The notes: generated by a model from the letters alone, not told the origin. DNA of 64,000 bases from an uncultured Bacteroidales bacterium (GCA_900541925.1 UQMB01000009.1:49459-113458); one strand, 5' to 3'. Shown: positions 45,144 to 53,617, counted from the stretch's first letter. Numbers and translations: made by a program.

Positions 45144-46396
45144 AATTTCATTCCTTTCTTGTCCCAGGCGAAAAAGCGCCCGGCATGATATAACACAAAA
45201 TGGCTGCCCCGGCCGGGCCAGCCGCTGCCTTTATTCAATTCACTGCGCCCCGTCAGTTCTTCCACGGCCTCCCTGCTGCCAATGGCATACCAGCCGCACA
45301 CAGTGCCGCGGCAGGAATCATCGGGGAGAGCGAAAGCCTCCCCGTACAGCACCGGAAGGAAGCCCCGATAAGGATTGTCCCCTATTTCAATGGTTCGAGG
45401 CGCCTTCCGCGGACGGAGCAGAACCGCCGCCTTGCCGTCCCACCTGACAAGCGCGACCTCGGCCGGATCCGTCTCCTTCTCCCATTTCAGAGGGTCCTTG
45501 CCGGAAGCGGACTCAAGTGCCGAGAGACGGCGCCGATAGGCTGTCATCTTGACTGAGGCATCGACATATTGCTCATAGGCTTCGCGGAACTGCGGCTGCG
45601 GGAGAGGAAGCGCCAAGGCAAGCTCCACACTGTCCGGGAGAACCTCGCCCAGACGGCTCTTCGCAAACGGGAGCGACGCCAGCGTGTTGACAAAATACTG
45701 GTCTGACTCCCCCTGCACCGTACTGACCCGATATGCGTCCCCGCCTTCCGGGGAGAGTACCGTCCAGTCGGCCGCCTTATGGAGGAACGCCGCGAGCGTC
45801 CGCTGTGGGAACGCCCCTCCGAGGAACCCCTTCGGGATGAGGCGCTGCGCTCCGGAGTTGCGCAGTATCGTGAAGTCTTCTCCCTCCGTCAGGGCAGCCG
45901 CGTCAGGAAAGCCAGGAGCGTCAAGCACCGAGCTGCCCCTGCCTATATGGCGTTTGAGCGCTGTCATCTGCGACTCGGACGTGGTGAAAGTCAGGAAGCC
46001 CTGCCGCCCGACAGAACGGTCGGGAGCGAAATATGCCGCATAGATCCCTTTCCGCCTGGCATCCCGGAGGGCGGCGGTCACGACCATGGATGAATCCTCC
46101 TGCCCCGTACCTATCGCCAGGGACGGCACCAGCGAACCGCTGTAGCTCATCGAAAGCACGGCGGGCGAGGTGCGGAACGCCTTGAGATCCAAACTCCTGA
46201 GCCTGTCGGTGGAGTCCAGGCGCCCAAGCGCCGCCCCGCTCTCCGAGACGCAGCATACGGCAAGCGCATCAGAAGGGACCGCATACAGCATATCCGGGAG
46301 TTCCCCGGGGTCGCGCATCCCTCCACCAGCCCCGCCACAGCCCGTCAGAAGCACGGCGAATGCCATATATATGGATATCAGACGTCTTTTGTACAT
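45125..46396 (-). CDS. Lipoprotein of unknown function
   Basis: The 423-residue protein has a lipoprotein signal MYKRRLISIYMAFAVLLTGC, Cys20. The mature protein starts with DPGELPDMLYAVPSDALAVCCVSES, a pattern seen in DUF3352-type envelope proteins, but similarity is too weak to name it. No catalytic motif is visible. An inner Met at residue 11 would leave no basic residues in the signal, so the first ATG is kept although it lies only 6 bases after a -7 box. It leads the minus-strand operon. Confidence 0.7.
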   Translation of the reverse strand: MYKRRLISIYMAFAVLLTGCGGAGGGMRDPGELPDMLYAVPSDALAVCCVSESGAALGRLDSTDRLRSLDLKAFRTSPAVLSMSYSGSLVPSLAIGTGQEDSSMVVTAALRDARRKGIYAAYFAPDRSVGRQGFLTFTTSESQMTALKRHIGRGSSVLDAPGFPDAAALTEGEDFTILRNSGAQRLIPKGFLGGAFPQRTLAAFLHKAADWTVLSPEGGDAYRVSTVQGESDQYFVNTLASLPFAKSRLGEVLPDSVELALALPLPQPQFREAYEQYVDASVKMTAYRRRLSALESASGKDPLKWEKETDPAEVALVRWDGKAAVLLRPRKAPRTIEIGDNPYRGFLPVLYGEAFALPDDSCRGTVCGWYAIGSREAVEELTGRSELNKGSGWPGRGSHFVLYHAGRFFAWDKKGMKLWNSSL

Positions 46397-46402
46397 ATCT
46401 TA

Positions 46403-46410
46403 CAAAGATA
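46403..46410 (-). promoter_or_regulatory. -7 box of the lipoprotein operon
   Basis: TATCTTTG on the minus strand ends 6 bases before the lipoprotein ATG, predicting an almost leaderless mRNA. Confidence 0.55.
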
Positions 46411-46446
46411 ACAATTATTTGAATTATGTTTTTTTCAAGAAATCCG

Positions 46447-46454
46447 TAACTTTG
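46447..46454 (+). promoter_or_regulatory. -7 box of typA
   Basis: TAACTTTG lies 70 bases before the typA start, so the dispersed hairpin repeat would be at the 5' end of the typA mRNA. A TTTG at 46418-46421 is 25 bases away, longer than usual. Confidence 0.6.
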
Positions 46455-46460
46455 CGTGTT

Positions 46461-46504
46461 TAATAAGCGGCAGATTTAGTAAGCGGCAAAAAATAAGTTG
46501 CCGC
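46461..46504 (+). repeat. 31-base dispersed hairpin repeat, copy 2, in the typA leader
   Basis: Positions 46474-46504 are identical to 15350-15380. An extra left arm, TAATAAGCGGCA (46461-46472), precedes it. GCGGCA at 46467-46472 and GCGGCAA at 46483-46489 can both pair with TTGCCGC (46498-46504), so two alternative hairpins are possible in the leader, 20 bases before the ATG. Confidence 0.65.
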
Positions 46505-46524
46505 AGACTTAGCTGAAGAGAATT

Positions 46525-48330
46525 ATGCAGGAAATACGAAACATAGCGATCATCGCCCATGTCGACCACGGCAAGACTACACTCGTCGACAGAATGATTT
46601 ATCAGGCAAACCTTGTACGCCAGCCGGAAAATCTCGGGCAGCTGATCCTGGACAACAATGACATTGAGCGCGAGCGCGGCATCACCATCCTCGCCAAGAA
46701 TGTGTCCGTTATCTACAAAGGCGTCAAAATCAATATTATAGACACTCCGGGACATAGCGATTTCGGTGGAGAGGTCGAGCGTGTGCTCAACATGGCCGAC
46801 GGCGTGCTGCTGCTCGTGGACGCGTTTGAGGGCTGCATGCCGCAGACACGCTTCGTGCTCCAGAAGGCTCTTCAGCTAGGCAAAAAGCCTATAGTGGTCA
46901 TCAACAAGGTGGACAAGCCGAACTGCCGCCCCGACGAGGTGCAGGAAGAGGTGTTCGACCTGATGTGCAACCTCAACGCCACGGACGAACAGCTCGACTT
47001 CGCTACCGTCTACGGCTCGGCCAAGCAGGGATGGATGTCTCTCGACTGGAAGAACCCGTCTTCGGACATCACCCCGCTCCTCGACACGATACTCAAGGAA
47101 ATCCCGGCGCCGGCGGTTGTTGAAGGAACGCCGCAGATGCTCATCACCTCCCTTGAATACTCCCCTTATGTGGGGCGCATCGCCATAGGAAGAATCTCCC
47201 GCGGCACCCTCCGCACAGGCCAGCCCATCAGCCTCTGCAAGCGCTACGACGTCATCCAGAAGCAGAAAATCAAGCAGCTCATGGTCTTCGAGGGCCTCGG
47301 CAAGGCCAATGTCGACGAGGTAACATGCGGTGACATCTGCGCCGTTGTCGGTCTGGACGGGTTCGAGATCGGGGACACCATCGCGGACTTCGAGCACCCT
47401 GAAGCGCTCGCCCCTATCGCCATCGACGAACCCACGATGAGCATGCTCTTCACCATCAACAACTCCCCGTTCTTCGGGAAGGACGGTAAGTTCGTGACCT
47501 CAAGGCATCTTAAGGAAAGGCTCGAAAAAGAGCTTGAGAAAAACCTCGCCCTGCGCGTCAAGCCGGGCCTGACCGCGGACTCGTTCATCGTCTACGGACG
47601 AGGCGTGCTCCATCTCTCAGTGCTCATCGAGACCATGCGCCGCGAGGGTTTCGAGCTTCAGGTCGGCCAGCCTAAAGTGCTCGACAAGACAATCGGAGGC
47701 CAGAGATGCGAGCCTATCGAGGAACTCTCCATCGAGGTGCCGGAGCAGTTCGTGGGAGCGGCCATCGAGATCGCGACCCGCCGCAAGGGAGCGCTCATAC
47801 ACATGGAGCCTCGCGGAGACCGCACCCTGCTCGAATTTGAGATTCCGACCCGAGGCCTCATGGGGCTTCGTTCCAACCTGCTGACAGCAAGCCAGGGAGA
47901 AGCCATAGTGGCGCACCGCTTCAAGGAGTACCAGCCGTTCAAGGGTGAAATAGAGCGCCGCAACAACGGCTCGCTCGTCTCCCTGGAGACAGGCCAGGCC
48001 ATAGCATACTCCATGAACAAGCTGCTCGACAGGGGCCGCTTCTTCGTGGAGCCTGGAGAAGACATCTATGCCGGAGAGGTGATCGGAGAGCACACCCGTG
48101 AGCGCGACCTCAACATCAACATCTGCAAGACGAAGAAGCTCACCAACGTCCGCGCCGCCGGCTCGGACGAGAAGATCGTGCTGCCACCGGCCATCAAGTT
48201 CTCCCTTGAGGAGGCGCTCGAATACATCCAGGAGGACGAACTCGTGGAAGTGACCCCTCATTTCATGAGAATCCGCAAGATTTTGCTTGATCCGATCGCC
48301 AGAAAAAGAAATAGCGACAACGAAGATTGA
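46525..48330 (+). CDS. typA: Translational GTPase TypA/BipA
   Basis: The 601-residue ribosome-associated GTPase is involved in 50S assembly and stress or cold adaptation. G motifs are AHVDHGKTTL (G1), GITI (G2), DTPGHSDFGGEVERVL (G3) and NKVDKPN (G4). EF-Tu domain 2, EF-G III/V-like domains and the TypA-specific C-terminal domain with NICKTKKLTNVRA follow. The leader carries the shared hairpin repeat. Confidence 0.97.
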   Translation: MQEIRNIAIIAHVDHGKTTLVDRMIYQANLVRQPENLGQLILDNNDIERERGITILAKNVSVIYKGVKINIIDTPGHSDFGGEVERVLNMADGVLLLVDAFEGCMPQTRFVLQKALQLGKKPIVVINKVDKPNCRPDEVQEEVFDLMCNLNATDEQLDFATVYGSAKQGWMSLDWKNPSSDITPLLDTILKEIPAPAVVEGTPQMLITSLEYSPYVGRIAIGRISRGTLRTGQPISLCKRYDVIQKQKIKQLMVFEGLGKANVDEVTCGDICAVVGLDGFEIGDTIADFEHPEALAPIAIDEPTMSMLFTINNSPFFGKDGKFVTSRHLKERLEKELEKNLALRVKPGLTADSFIVYGRGVLHLSVLIETMRREGFELQVGQPKVLDKTIGGQRCEPIEELSIEVPEQFVGAAIEIATRRKGALIHMEPRGDRTLLEFEIPTRGLMGLRSNLLTASQGEAIVAHRFKEYQPFKGEIERRNNGSLVSLETGQAIAYSMNKLLDRGRFFVEPGEDIYAGEVIGEHTRERDLNINICKTKKLTNVRAAGSDEKIVLPPAIKFSLEEALEYIQEDELVEVTPHFMRIRKILLDPIARKRNSDNED

Positions 48331-48357
48331 TAATCGTAAAAAAATTGTTAACTTTGC
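48327..48357 (+). promoter_or_regulatory. Promoter-like sequence over the DUF177 start
   Basis: TTG (48327-48329), 20 bases, then TAACTTTG (48350-48357) fits the consensus well. It would drive DUF177-rpmF independently of typA but overlaps possible start codons. Confidence 0.5.
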
Positions 48358-48740
48358 AACCCTTTGTAGTCAGTCTGCCCGATTTGGGTGGCGGCCCGAA
48401 GCTCTTTGAGTGGAGAGCCGGACATGAGTTCTTTGAATCTTTCGGCAACACCGAAATCCTTAATGCGGACATCGTCGTGACCGCCAGGGTCTCCGACCGG
48501 GGGCTCACGGTCAAGGCGGATTGCGAGATACACGGCAGCGTGACCGTGGCCTGCGACAGATGCCTTGAGGATCTGGTGATACCTGTGGATGTCTCCTTCG
48601 GGGAGACCTACACACCCGAGTCCGGAGAACTGGATCTGGGTCAGGATGTATACGATTATGTCTGCATCTCGATTCCTCTCCAGAGAACCCATCCGGAAGG
48701 AGAATGCAATGTCGAGACTACGAAGTATTTGTGTGAATAA
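48327..48740 (+). CDS. DUF177 (YceD-like) protein, start uncertain
   Basis: The protein has up to 137 residues. The DUF177 core is CEIHGSVTVACDRCLEDLVIPVDV, with the paired Cys of the family, before rpmF as in most bacteria; homologues affect 23S rRNA levels. No ATG is available. The frame opens with a TTG overlapping the typA stop (TTGA), while TTGs at 48345 and 48354 would give LTLQPFVVSLPDL-type starts closer to family length. A promoter-like TTG-N20-TAACTTTG lies over this region. Confidence 0.8.
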   Translation: MIIVKKLLTLQPFVVSLPDLGGGPKLFEWRAGHEFFESFGNTEILNADIVVTARVSDRGLTVKADCEIHGSVTVACDRCLEDLVIPVDVSFGETYTPESGELDLGQDVYDYVCISIPLQRTHPEGECNVETTKYLCE

Positions 48741-48759
48741 ATATTTAAAAGAATAAAAA

Positions 48760-48942
48760 ATGGCACATCCGAAACACAAACTTTCAAAGCAGCGCAGGGA
48801 CAAGCGTCGTACCCACGACTTCGCTCCGGTTCCTACACTTGCTACCTGCCCTAACTGCGGCGCTACAGTGATGTATCATCGTGTATGCCCGGAGTGCGGT
48901 TACTACAGAGGCCGTCAGATCATCGTCAAGAACGCTGAGTAA
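48760..48942 (+). CDS. rpmF: Ribosomal protein bL32
   Basis: The 60-residue 50S subunit protein starts AHPKHKLSKQRRDKRRTHDF. Four cysteines in CPNC and CPEC form a zinc ribbon. It follows DUF177 by 19 bases. Confidence 0.97.
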   Translation: MAHPKHKLSKQRRDKRRTHDFAPVPTLATCPNCGATVMYHRVCPECGYYRGRQIIVKNAE

Positions 48943-48959
48943 GACAGCGCCTCATGCGC

Positions 48960-49031
48960 GGTCCCTTAGTTCAACGGATAGAACGAAGGTTTCCTAAACC
49001 TTAAATACAGGTTCGATTCCTGTAGGGACTA
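48960..49031 (+). tRNA. tRNA-Arg (anticodon CCT)
   Basis: The cloverleaf has acceptor GGTCCCT with AGGGACT, D-stem GTTC/GAAC, anticodon stem AAGGT/ACCTT with loop TTCCTAA (anticodon CCT), and T-arm ACAGG-TTCGATT-CCTGT. CCA is not encoded. A strong terminator follows 6 bases later. Confidence 0.93.
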
Positions 49032-49037
49032 CAATCC

Positions 49038-49073
49038 GAAAGAGCCGACCTTTTCACAGGTCGGTTCTTTTTA
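49038..49073 (+). terminator. Terminator after tRNA-Arg
   Basis: A 10-bp stem GAGCCGACCT/AGGTCGGTTC, extended by A-T pairs, is followed by TTTTT. Confidence 0.9.
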
Positions 49074-49266
49074 TGTTTTCGGCGAGGTCAACCTTGTTTC
49101 CATTGCGGCCAGTGCGAGAAAAACACTGCAACCCCCGTGAAACATACTGAACTATTCAGGTCAGAACGGTTTCGGGCAAAATGGCTCCTACCTGCATAGC
49201 ATAAGAAGAGGATGACTAATCCGTCTTCAGACTTTAGTCTCCTGCAAAAAGGATTTCCGTTGGTCG

Positions 49267-49595
49267 CTATTCAGCCCCTACGGTATAGCTCTCCCCATCG
49301 GTCATCTGCGCATCCTCTATCTCGACCCCGACGCCGTTGTCTTCCGATTTGTCAGAGACAGCAACAGTAATGGTAGTAAGTTTGTTGCGATAGAAGCCGA
49401 ATGTCTTCGTGGCAATCGGCACGACAACCCCGTCTGCCTTGGTTCGGGAGACCTTGCCTTTGCCGTACAGAATGGCAAATCCGGCGGGCTATACCTTTAC
49501 TTTCGCTAATTCTTCCAGCAGTGCCGGTCGATTAGGGAATTTTCTCAACAAACACCCATACCATTCGCAGGCAGACTCGCCCCCCTCTTGAGGAC
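49267..49595 (-). pseudogene. Decayed coding region downstream of tRNA-Leu
   Basis: On the minus strand 49267-49488 encodes 73 protein-like residues without a start (for example GFAILYGKGKVSRTKADGVV and later EDNGVGVEIEDAQMTDGESY), ending in TAG. The same frame upstream, after one in-frame TAG at 49489-49491, reads EWYGCLLRKFPNRPALLEEL. This looks like the C-terminal part of a gene broken by a stop and by loss of its 5' end. I do not recognise the family. The rest of the gap (49074-49266) shows nothing clear apart from a short AGACT/AGTCT hairpin. Confidence 0.45.
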
Positions 49596-49598
49596 TAC

Positions 49599-49642
49599 AA
49601 AAAAGATTGCTACAATGCTGATAATCAACATTGTAGCAATCT
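49599..49642 (-). terminator. Terminator after tRNA-Leu
   Basis: A perfect 14-bp inverted repeat (AGATTGCTACAATG and complement) is followed on the minus strand by TTTTT. Confidence 0.88.
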
Positions 49643-49649
49643 CTGACAG

Positions 49650-49732
49650 TGCGCGGGATGAGAGTCGAACTCACACGTCGCAATTGACACTAGCTCCTGA
49701 AACTAGCGCGTCTACCATTTCGCCACCCGCGC
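49650..49732 (-). tRNA. tRNA-Leu (anticodon CAG)
   Basis: Class II tRNA with acceptor GCGCGGG/CCCGCGC, anticodon stem CTAGT/GCTAG around TTCAGGA (anticodon CAG), a long variable arm (GTCAATTGCGAC) and T-arm TGAG-TTCGACT-CTCA. CCA is not encoded. A minus-strand TATATTTG box at 49754-49747 lies 14 bases upstream. Confidence 0.93.
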
Positions 49733-49746
49733 TCGGTAATGGAGTG

Positions 49747-49754
49747 CAAATATA
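49747..49754 (-). promoter_or_regulatory. -7 box of tRNA-Leu
   Basis: TATATTTG on the minus strand, 14 bases before the mature tRNA 5' end. Confidence 0.55.
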
Positions 49755-49764
49755 CAAACTTTTT

Positions 49765-50334
49765 TCAGAATATATACGACAATGCGAGCATTATGTCCGA
49801 TGGCAAGATGAAAAATCGCCGTCCTTCGTCAATTTTCCGCCCGCAGGTCGGACAGGAGTAGGTTTTGTATATGTCATAACCGGACCAGACTCCGGCCCCT
49901 ATGTCGATGTTGAACTTCGGGGACAGCATGTAGGTGTAGCCCACGGCCAGGCTTCCCCCGAAACGGTCACCTTCAGAAGTCATGCGGGCCGCGGCCGAAG
50001 ACAACCCGCCTTCATTGTATTCCTGATACCGCACGGCGCCGGACAGCCACCAGCCCGAGAATATGTGCCATGGCCAGTATCTCGCCCCGGCACTTACGGA
50101 GCGCTGCCGTTTCCGGACCGTCCTGTCGCTGTCAGGATTGTAAGTGAAGGGATTGTACTTGGCCCCCGCCACAAGGCTCCAGTGCCTTGCTATGCCATAA
50201 GAAGCCTCGAGGTTCAGCGTGCCGAGGTCCGCATAGTCTGCCAGATTCGTGGAAACCGCAAACTCCTGCGCCACGGCGCAATGCGGCAGGACGGCCAGCG
50301 CAAGGATGATGATGCTCTGTCTGATGTTTTTCAT
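49765..50334 (-). CDS. DUF3575-family outer-membrane protein
   Basis: The 189-residue protein has a signal peptide ending CAVAQEF and the DUF3575 pattern FAVSTNLADYADLGTLNLEASYGIARHWSLVAGAKYNPF, followed by alternating strands (SGAVRYQEYN, GGSLAVGYTYMLS). A CPTC motif lies near the C-terminus, which ends ALSYIF with terminal Phe, as in small beta-barrels. Members of this family often accompany fimbrial or surface-assembly genes in Bacteroidota. It follows the protease lipoprotein by 11 bases. Confidence 0.75.
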   Translation of the reverse strand: MKNIRQSIIILALAVLPHCAVAQEFAVSTNLADYADLGTLNLEASYGIARHWSLVAGAKYNPFTYNPDSDRTVRKRQRSVSAGARYWPWHIFSGWWLSGAVRYQEYNEGGLSSAAARMTSEGDRFGGSLAVGYTYMLSPKFNIDIGAGVWSGYDIYKTYSCPTCGRKIDEGRRFFILPSDIMLALSYIF

Positions 50335-50345
50335 TGCAATGCTTT

Positions 50346-51926
50346 CTAATTATATCGGCTGAACGCCAGGTTGACGGATGATTTTGACTGCGGATAGAGG
50401 CTGGTGAGCTTTTTGCGCAGCTTGTCCCTGTCGGCGATGTCGGATGTGAGGGCGGCGAAAATCTTGTGCCGCGTCATCCCCCGCTCGTCAAGGTACATGA
50501 ATATCTGCGGGTAGAACCAGTAGCCGGTTCCATAAAGCCGCTCGTTGTCGGGGTAACGCTCATTGTGCATCACCGTCTGCACATAATAGGCCCACATCTC
50601 CCCCACCTCACAATATCCGAAGTCTTCCTCGGTTCCGACGCCGTAAGTCACGAACCCGGACGACACGAAAGATGTCAGAATGTATTTGGCGTAACGGTTC
50701 CAATAATCCTTGCCGACCTGCATGAAATGGCTCGCGTGGGCAAGTTCGTGGACCGTGCGGGAATATATCTCTTCATAGGTGGCTGCGTCCTTGAGCCCGA
50801 GGGCGATGTCCGGCAGGAACACCTTCAGCAAGAATGTGTATTCACCCAGGAACTTCGCAAGAGCGCTCCCGTCGATAATCGCTCCCTGCTGCATCATCAG
50901 CGCGCTGCTCCAGCTGAGATTCCGGAACAGCCAGATGCGCAGATTGCCCGGAGGAGTTTTGATCGACTTGCTCGTGCCCTTGCACTGCTCATAATAGTCG
51001 TATGCGGCATTGTTGACGACACAACGGGAGAAAAGCCTGCGGTCGGAGTCTGAAGTGACATTGAGATCCGCGCCATGCGGAGAGTGCTTCCCGAGAGTAG
51101 AGAAAGACGCCGGGCAGAGCAGCAGGTTGAAGCCTATCCCGAATCCCAGCCTGTTCTTGAACACCAGCCTGTAACGCGGATTCGAGCGGAAAGAACGGGT
51201 CATCTGATAATAGCCGTCCTTATCCGTATAGGCATGGGCGAACTTCACGAAGCAGTTGCAGGAGACTTTTACTCCCTTGACCCCGAAAGGCTCGTCCCCA
51301 AGCGCGGAATCCACTATAGTTATCCGCCCGGAAGGAGTCCCCGAATCATCAGCCCGCGTCCCGTCCTGAAGCATGTCGCCATTGCCCGTCAGCCGGAAAG
51401 CCTCACGTTCAACCTCCGCCCAGTCAATCCCGTCCGACTTGGTCGACGGGTCGTGTTCGGAGATATAGCATTGCTCCAGCAGCTCATGCCTTATATGGGG
51501 CGGGAACTTGAAATCCTTGTCCACCACGGCATACTGCCAGGTAATCTTGTCCTCGGCGATATCCGGGTCATGATAGTAGTCTCCCTCCCTCACAATACGG
51601 TAATCGACAGGGTGGTCCACGAGCATTAGACCGGAGGCCACAAGCTCATCATACTCATCCTCCCCCGAAGGGAGGAAACGGACATAATAATCCGTAGGCT
51701 TCAACGGGACCCTGCCGGCCTTGGTCGGGCAGACGGCATCAAGAGCCTTCTCCATATTCTCCACAGAATACGGATCTTCCAGACGGTCACCAAGCACGAT
51801 CATGTCGTGCCTGATTTCGTTGCCTTCGATATCCTCCACATCAACGCCTGCCGGCACCAATCTGTCGGAACACGAAGCGGCAAAGAGCAGCACAGCTGCA
51901 AACTTAAAGAAGTTTTTCATAGCCAT
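50346..51926 (-). CDS. Secreted HExxH metalloprotease-like lipoprotein
   Basis: The 526-residue protein has lipoprotein signal Cys19 (FAASC). A carboxypeptidase-regulatory-like beta domain is at about 199-260 (RITIVDSALGDEPFGVKGVKV). The zinc motif HELAH is at 393-397 with Glu394 catalytic and a plausible third ligand Glu443 (GEMWAYYV), as in gluzincins. Two nearby starts are possible (51926 and 51920). No activation prosegment is obvious. The downstream DUF3575 gene is in the same operon. Substrate unknown; a surface or host-protein target is a guess. Confidence 0.75.
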   Translation of the reverse strand: MAMKNFFKFAAVLLFAASCSDRLVPAGVDVEDIEGNEIRHDMIVLGDRLEDPYSVENMEKALDAVCPTKAGRVPLKPTDYYVRFLPSGEDEYDELVASGLMLVDHPVDYRIVREGDYYHDPDIAEDKITWQYAVVDKDFKFPPHIRHELLEQCYISEHDPSTKSDGIDWAEVEREAFRLTGNGDMLQDGTRADDSGTPSGRITIVDSALGDEPFGVKGVKVSCNCFVKFAHAYTDKDGYYQMTRSFRSNPRYRLVFKNRLGFGIGFNLLLCPASFSTLGKHSPHGADLNVTSDSDRRLFSRCVVNNAAYDYYEQCKGTSKSIKTPPGNLRIWLFRNLSWSSALMMQQGAIIDGSALAKFLGEYTFLLKVFLPDIALGLKDAATYEEIYSRTVHELAHASHFMQVGKDYWNRYAKYILTSFVSSGFVTYGVGTEEDFGYCEVGEMWAYYVQTVMHNERYPDNERLYGTGYWFYPQIFMYLDERGMTRHKIFAALTSDIADRDKLRKKLTSLYPQSKSSVNLAFSRYN

Positions 51927-51976
51927 ATCGTTTTGTCGAGTGCAAAGCTCGCGACTCTTTTCCGATTGGCCACCCG

Positions 51977-51990
51977 TTTAATCGATTAAA
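51977..51990. promoter_or_regulatory. 14-base palindrome, LacI-type operator candidate
   Basis: TTTAATCGATTAAA is perfectly symmetrical with a central CG, the form bound by many LacI-family regulators. It lies 51 bases upstream of the metalloprotease lipoprotein start. No regulator gene is in the window. Confidence 0.45.
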
Positions 51991-52037
51991 TCATAAAGAA
52001 ACATAAAAACCGGCACAATCCCCCCATATGACGCGGC

Positions 52038-52107
52038 GAGGGGCCGCCCCGAAAGAGCGGCCCCTCAACACTGCCCACATAAAAAACAGATAAAAGACCT
52101 GTTTTTT
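52038..52107 (-). terminator. Hairpins after deoC
   Basis: AAAAAACAG/CTGTTTTTT (52081-52107) forms an A-T rich terminator stem starting at the deoC stop. A second 10-bp GC stem, GAGGGGCCGC/GCGGCCCCTC (52038-52066), lies further on. Confidence 0.6.
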
Positions 52108-52996
52108 AGAAATAATTCACCGTTTTCTGTTCTATCGCGCTCATCAGGCTGTTGCCGAGACGGCTCACGCCGAAACGGAACCAGCGCTTGTCAAGCCACT
52201 CCTTGCCGAGCACGGAAGAAGCGATACAATAATAGCACAGCGCATCCTTGGCCGTGGAGATTCCTCCGGCGGCCTTGAAGCCGACCTTGCGTCCGGTAGC
52301 CTGATAATACAGCCGGATGCACTCGCACATCACATATGCCGCCATCGGCGTAGCGTTGACCTCGACCTTGCCGGTGGATGTCTTTATGAAATCCGCACCG
52401 GCCTCCATAGCCAGGAAAGACGCATTGGCAATCCTCTCGGCAGTGACAAGCAGGCCCGTCTCAAGAATCACCTTAAGCACCACAGTCCTGTCATACTTGG
52501 CAGCCTCCTCGTCTATTGCGGCGCGGATCTCCGAGATTTCGCGCGAAGCGCTCTCGTAGTCTCCGGCCATGAAGGAGTTGAGGGCGAGAACGATATCAAT
52601 CTCGTCGGCACCGTTCTGCACCGCCATACGGCACTCGAGCACCTTCACCGCAAGATAGCTCTGGGATGAAGGGAAACACCCGGCAACAGTGGTCACATGA
52701 AGCTCGTCCGAGCACCGGTTCTCCTTGACGACTGTCGCGAAATTCGGATAGACGCACACTGACGCCGGGAGAGGGCATCCCTCAAATGTGGTCAGGACAC
52801 CATTGGCCTTCTCAACCAACGCCTTGACAGACGCCTCCGTATCATTGGAGTGAAGCGTTGTCAAATCCATCATGGAGAAGCAGCGCAAGAATACCTCCGT
52901 TGACTCCGCATCGGAAAGATTAGCCGCGATCGACTGAAGTTTTGACGCTATGGTCTCCCCGTCGGGGGCATAGCCGTATTTCTGAAGATAATCCAT
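52106..52996 (-). CDS. deoC: Deoxyribose-phosphate aldolase
   Basis: The 296-residue enzyme cleaves 2-deoxyribose-5-phosphate to glyceraldehyde-3-phosphate and acetaldehyde. The Schiff-base Lys is in GADFIKTSTGK; the second conserved Lys is in KVGFKAAGGIS. ADEIDIVLALNSFMAGDYE is the DeoC phosphate/acid block. It is last in an ftsY-pheT-DUF4296-deoC run. Confidence 0.95.
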   Translation of the reverse strand: MDYLQKYGYAPDGETIASKLQSIAANLSDAESTEVFLRCFSMMDLTTLHSNDTEASVKALVEKANGVLTTFEGCPLPASVCVYPNFATVVKENRCSDELHVTTVAGCFPSSQSYLAVKVLECRMAVQNGADEIDIVLALNSFMAGDYESASREISEIRAAIDEEAAKYDRTVVLKVILETGLLVTAERIANASFLAMEAGADFIKTSTGKVEVNATPMAAYVMCECIRLYYQATGRKVGFKAAGGISTAKDALCYYCIASSVLGKEWLDKRWFRFGVSRLGNSLMSAIEQKTVNYF

Positions 52997-53008
52997 ATAA
53001 AAACCTAT

Positions 53009-53617
53009 CTAAAATTCCAATTCTTTAATTCCGACCCGCTCGACAAGCACTTCTTCGGGCTTGTCCCGCAGAGGACGCCCCGCCTTCGGATTCTTAAGAC
53101 GCGGCCCCGTCAGGACGGACGCACCGGCCTCAAGGCTGTCCACGCGCAAGGCGAGACTGTCCTTGAGCGGCCAGAGTATTTCCACTGCCGCCCATACGGC
53201 GGAATCCTGCGAGAAGTCAACAGAAGCATAGTCAACTTTGTTTTTCTCGTTGGCCTCATTGGCTTTGCGGATCGCCATGGAAATCTTGTTATATCTGTCG
53301 GACTGACGTTTCAGGGACGCTGAAGCGCTGTCTATTATCCGGGAAAGCACCTCTGGCTCAGCAGAATAGTATTCGATACTCTTCTCATAATCCGCAAAGG
53401 TATAACCGTGCTTCTCAAAGACAGGATCGAAGAAAAGTGTCGTGTCCGCACTGGCACGCGCCTCCTTGTTCTCCTTGAGCCACTGGTCGGAGAGGAACAT
53501 ATCCGCATACAACGCAGCCATCTTCTTCTCGGGGATGACCCGTCCCTTCCGGCCGCCGCAGGCGGCCAGCAAGAGCAAGAAGACCAGCAAGAGCGGAATA
53601 TGTCTCCCCTGCCTCAT
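53009..53617 (-). CDS. DUF4296 lipoprotein
   Basis: The 202-residue protein has lipoprotein signal LLLLAAC, Cys20. The DUF4296 core is IPEKKMAALYADMFLSDQWLKEN and FFDPVFEKHGYTFADYEKSIEYY. Function is unknown; the family is typical of Bacteroidota. It starts 3 bases after pheT. Confidence 0.85.
   Translation of the reverse strand: MRQGRHIPLLLVFLLLLAACGGRKGRVIPEKKMAALYADMFLSDQWLKENKEARASADTTLFFDPVFEKHGYTFADYEKSIEYYSAEPEVLSRIIDSASASLKRQSDRYNKISMAIRKANEANEKNKVDYASVDFSQDSAVWAAVEILWPLKDSLALRVDSLEAGASVLTGPRLKNPKAGRPLRDKPEEVLVERVGIKELEF

Noticed and set aside
49409..49591. Plus-strand 60-codon frame in the tRNA-Arg to tRNA-Leu gap
   Set aside because: It is antisense to the more protein-like minus-strand remnant and has no start context.
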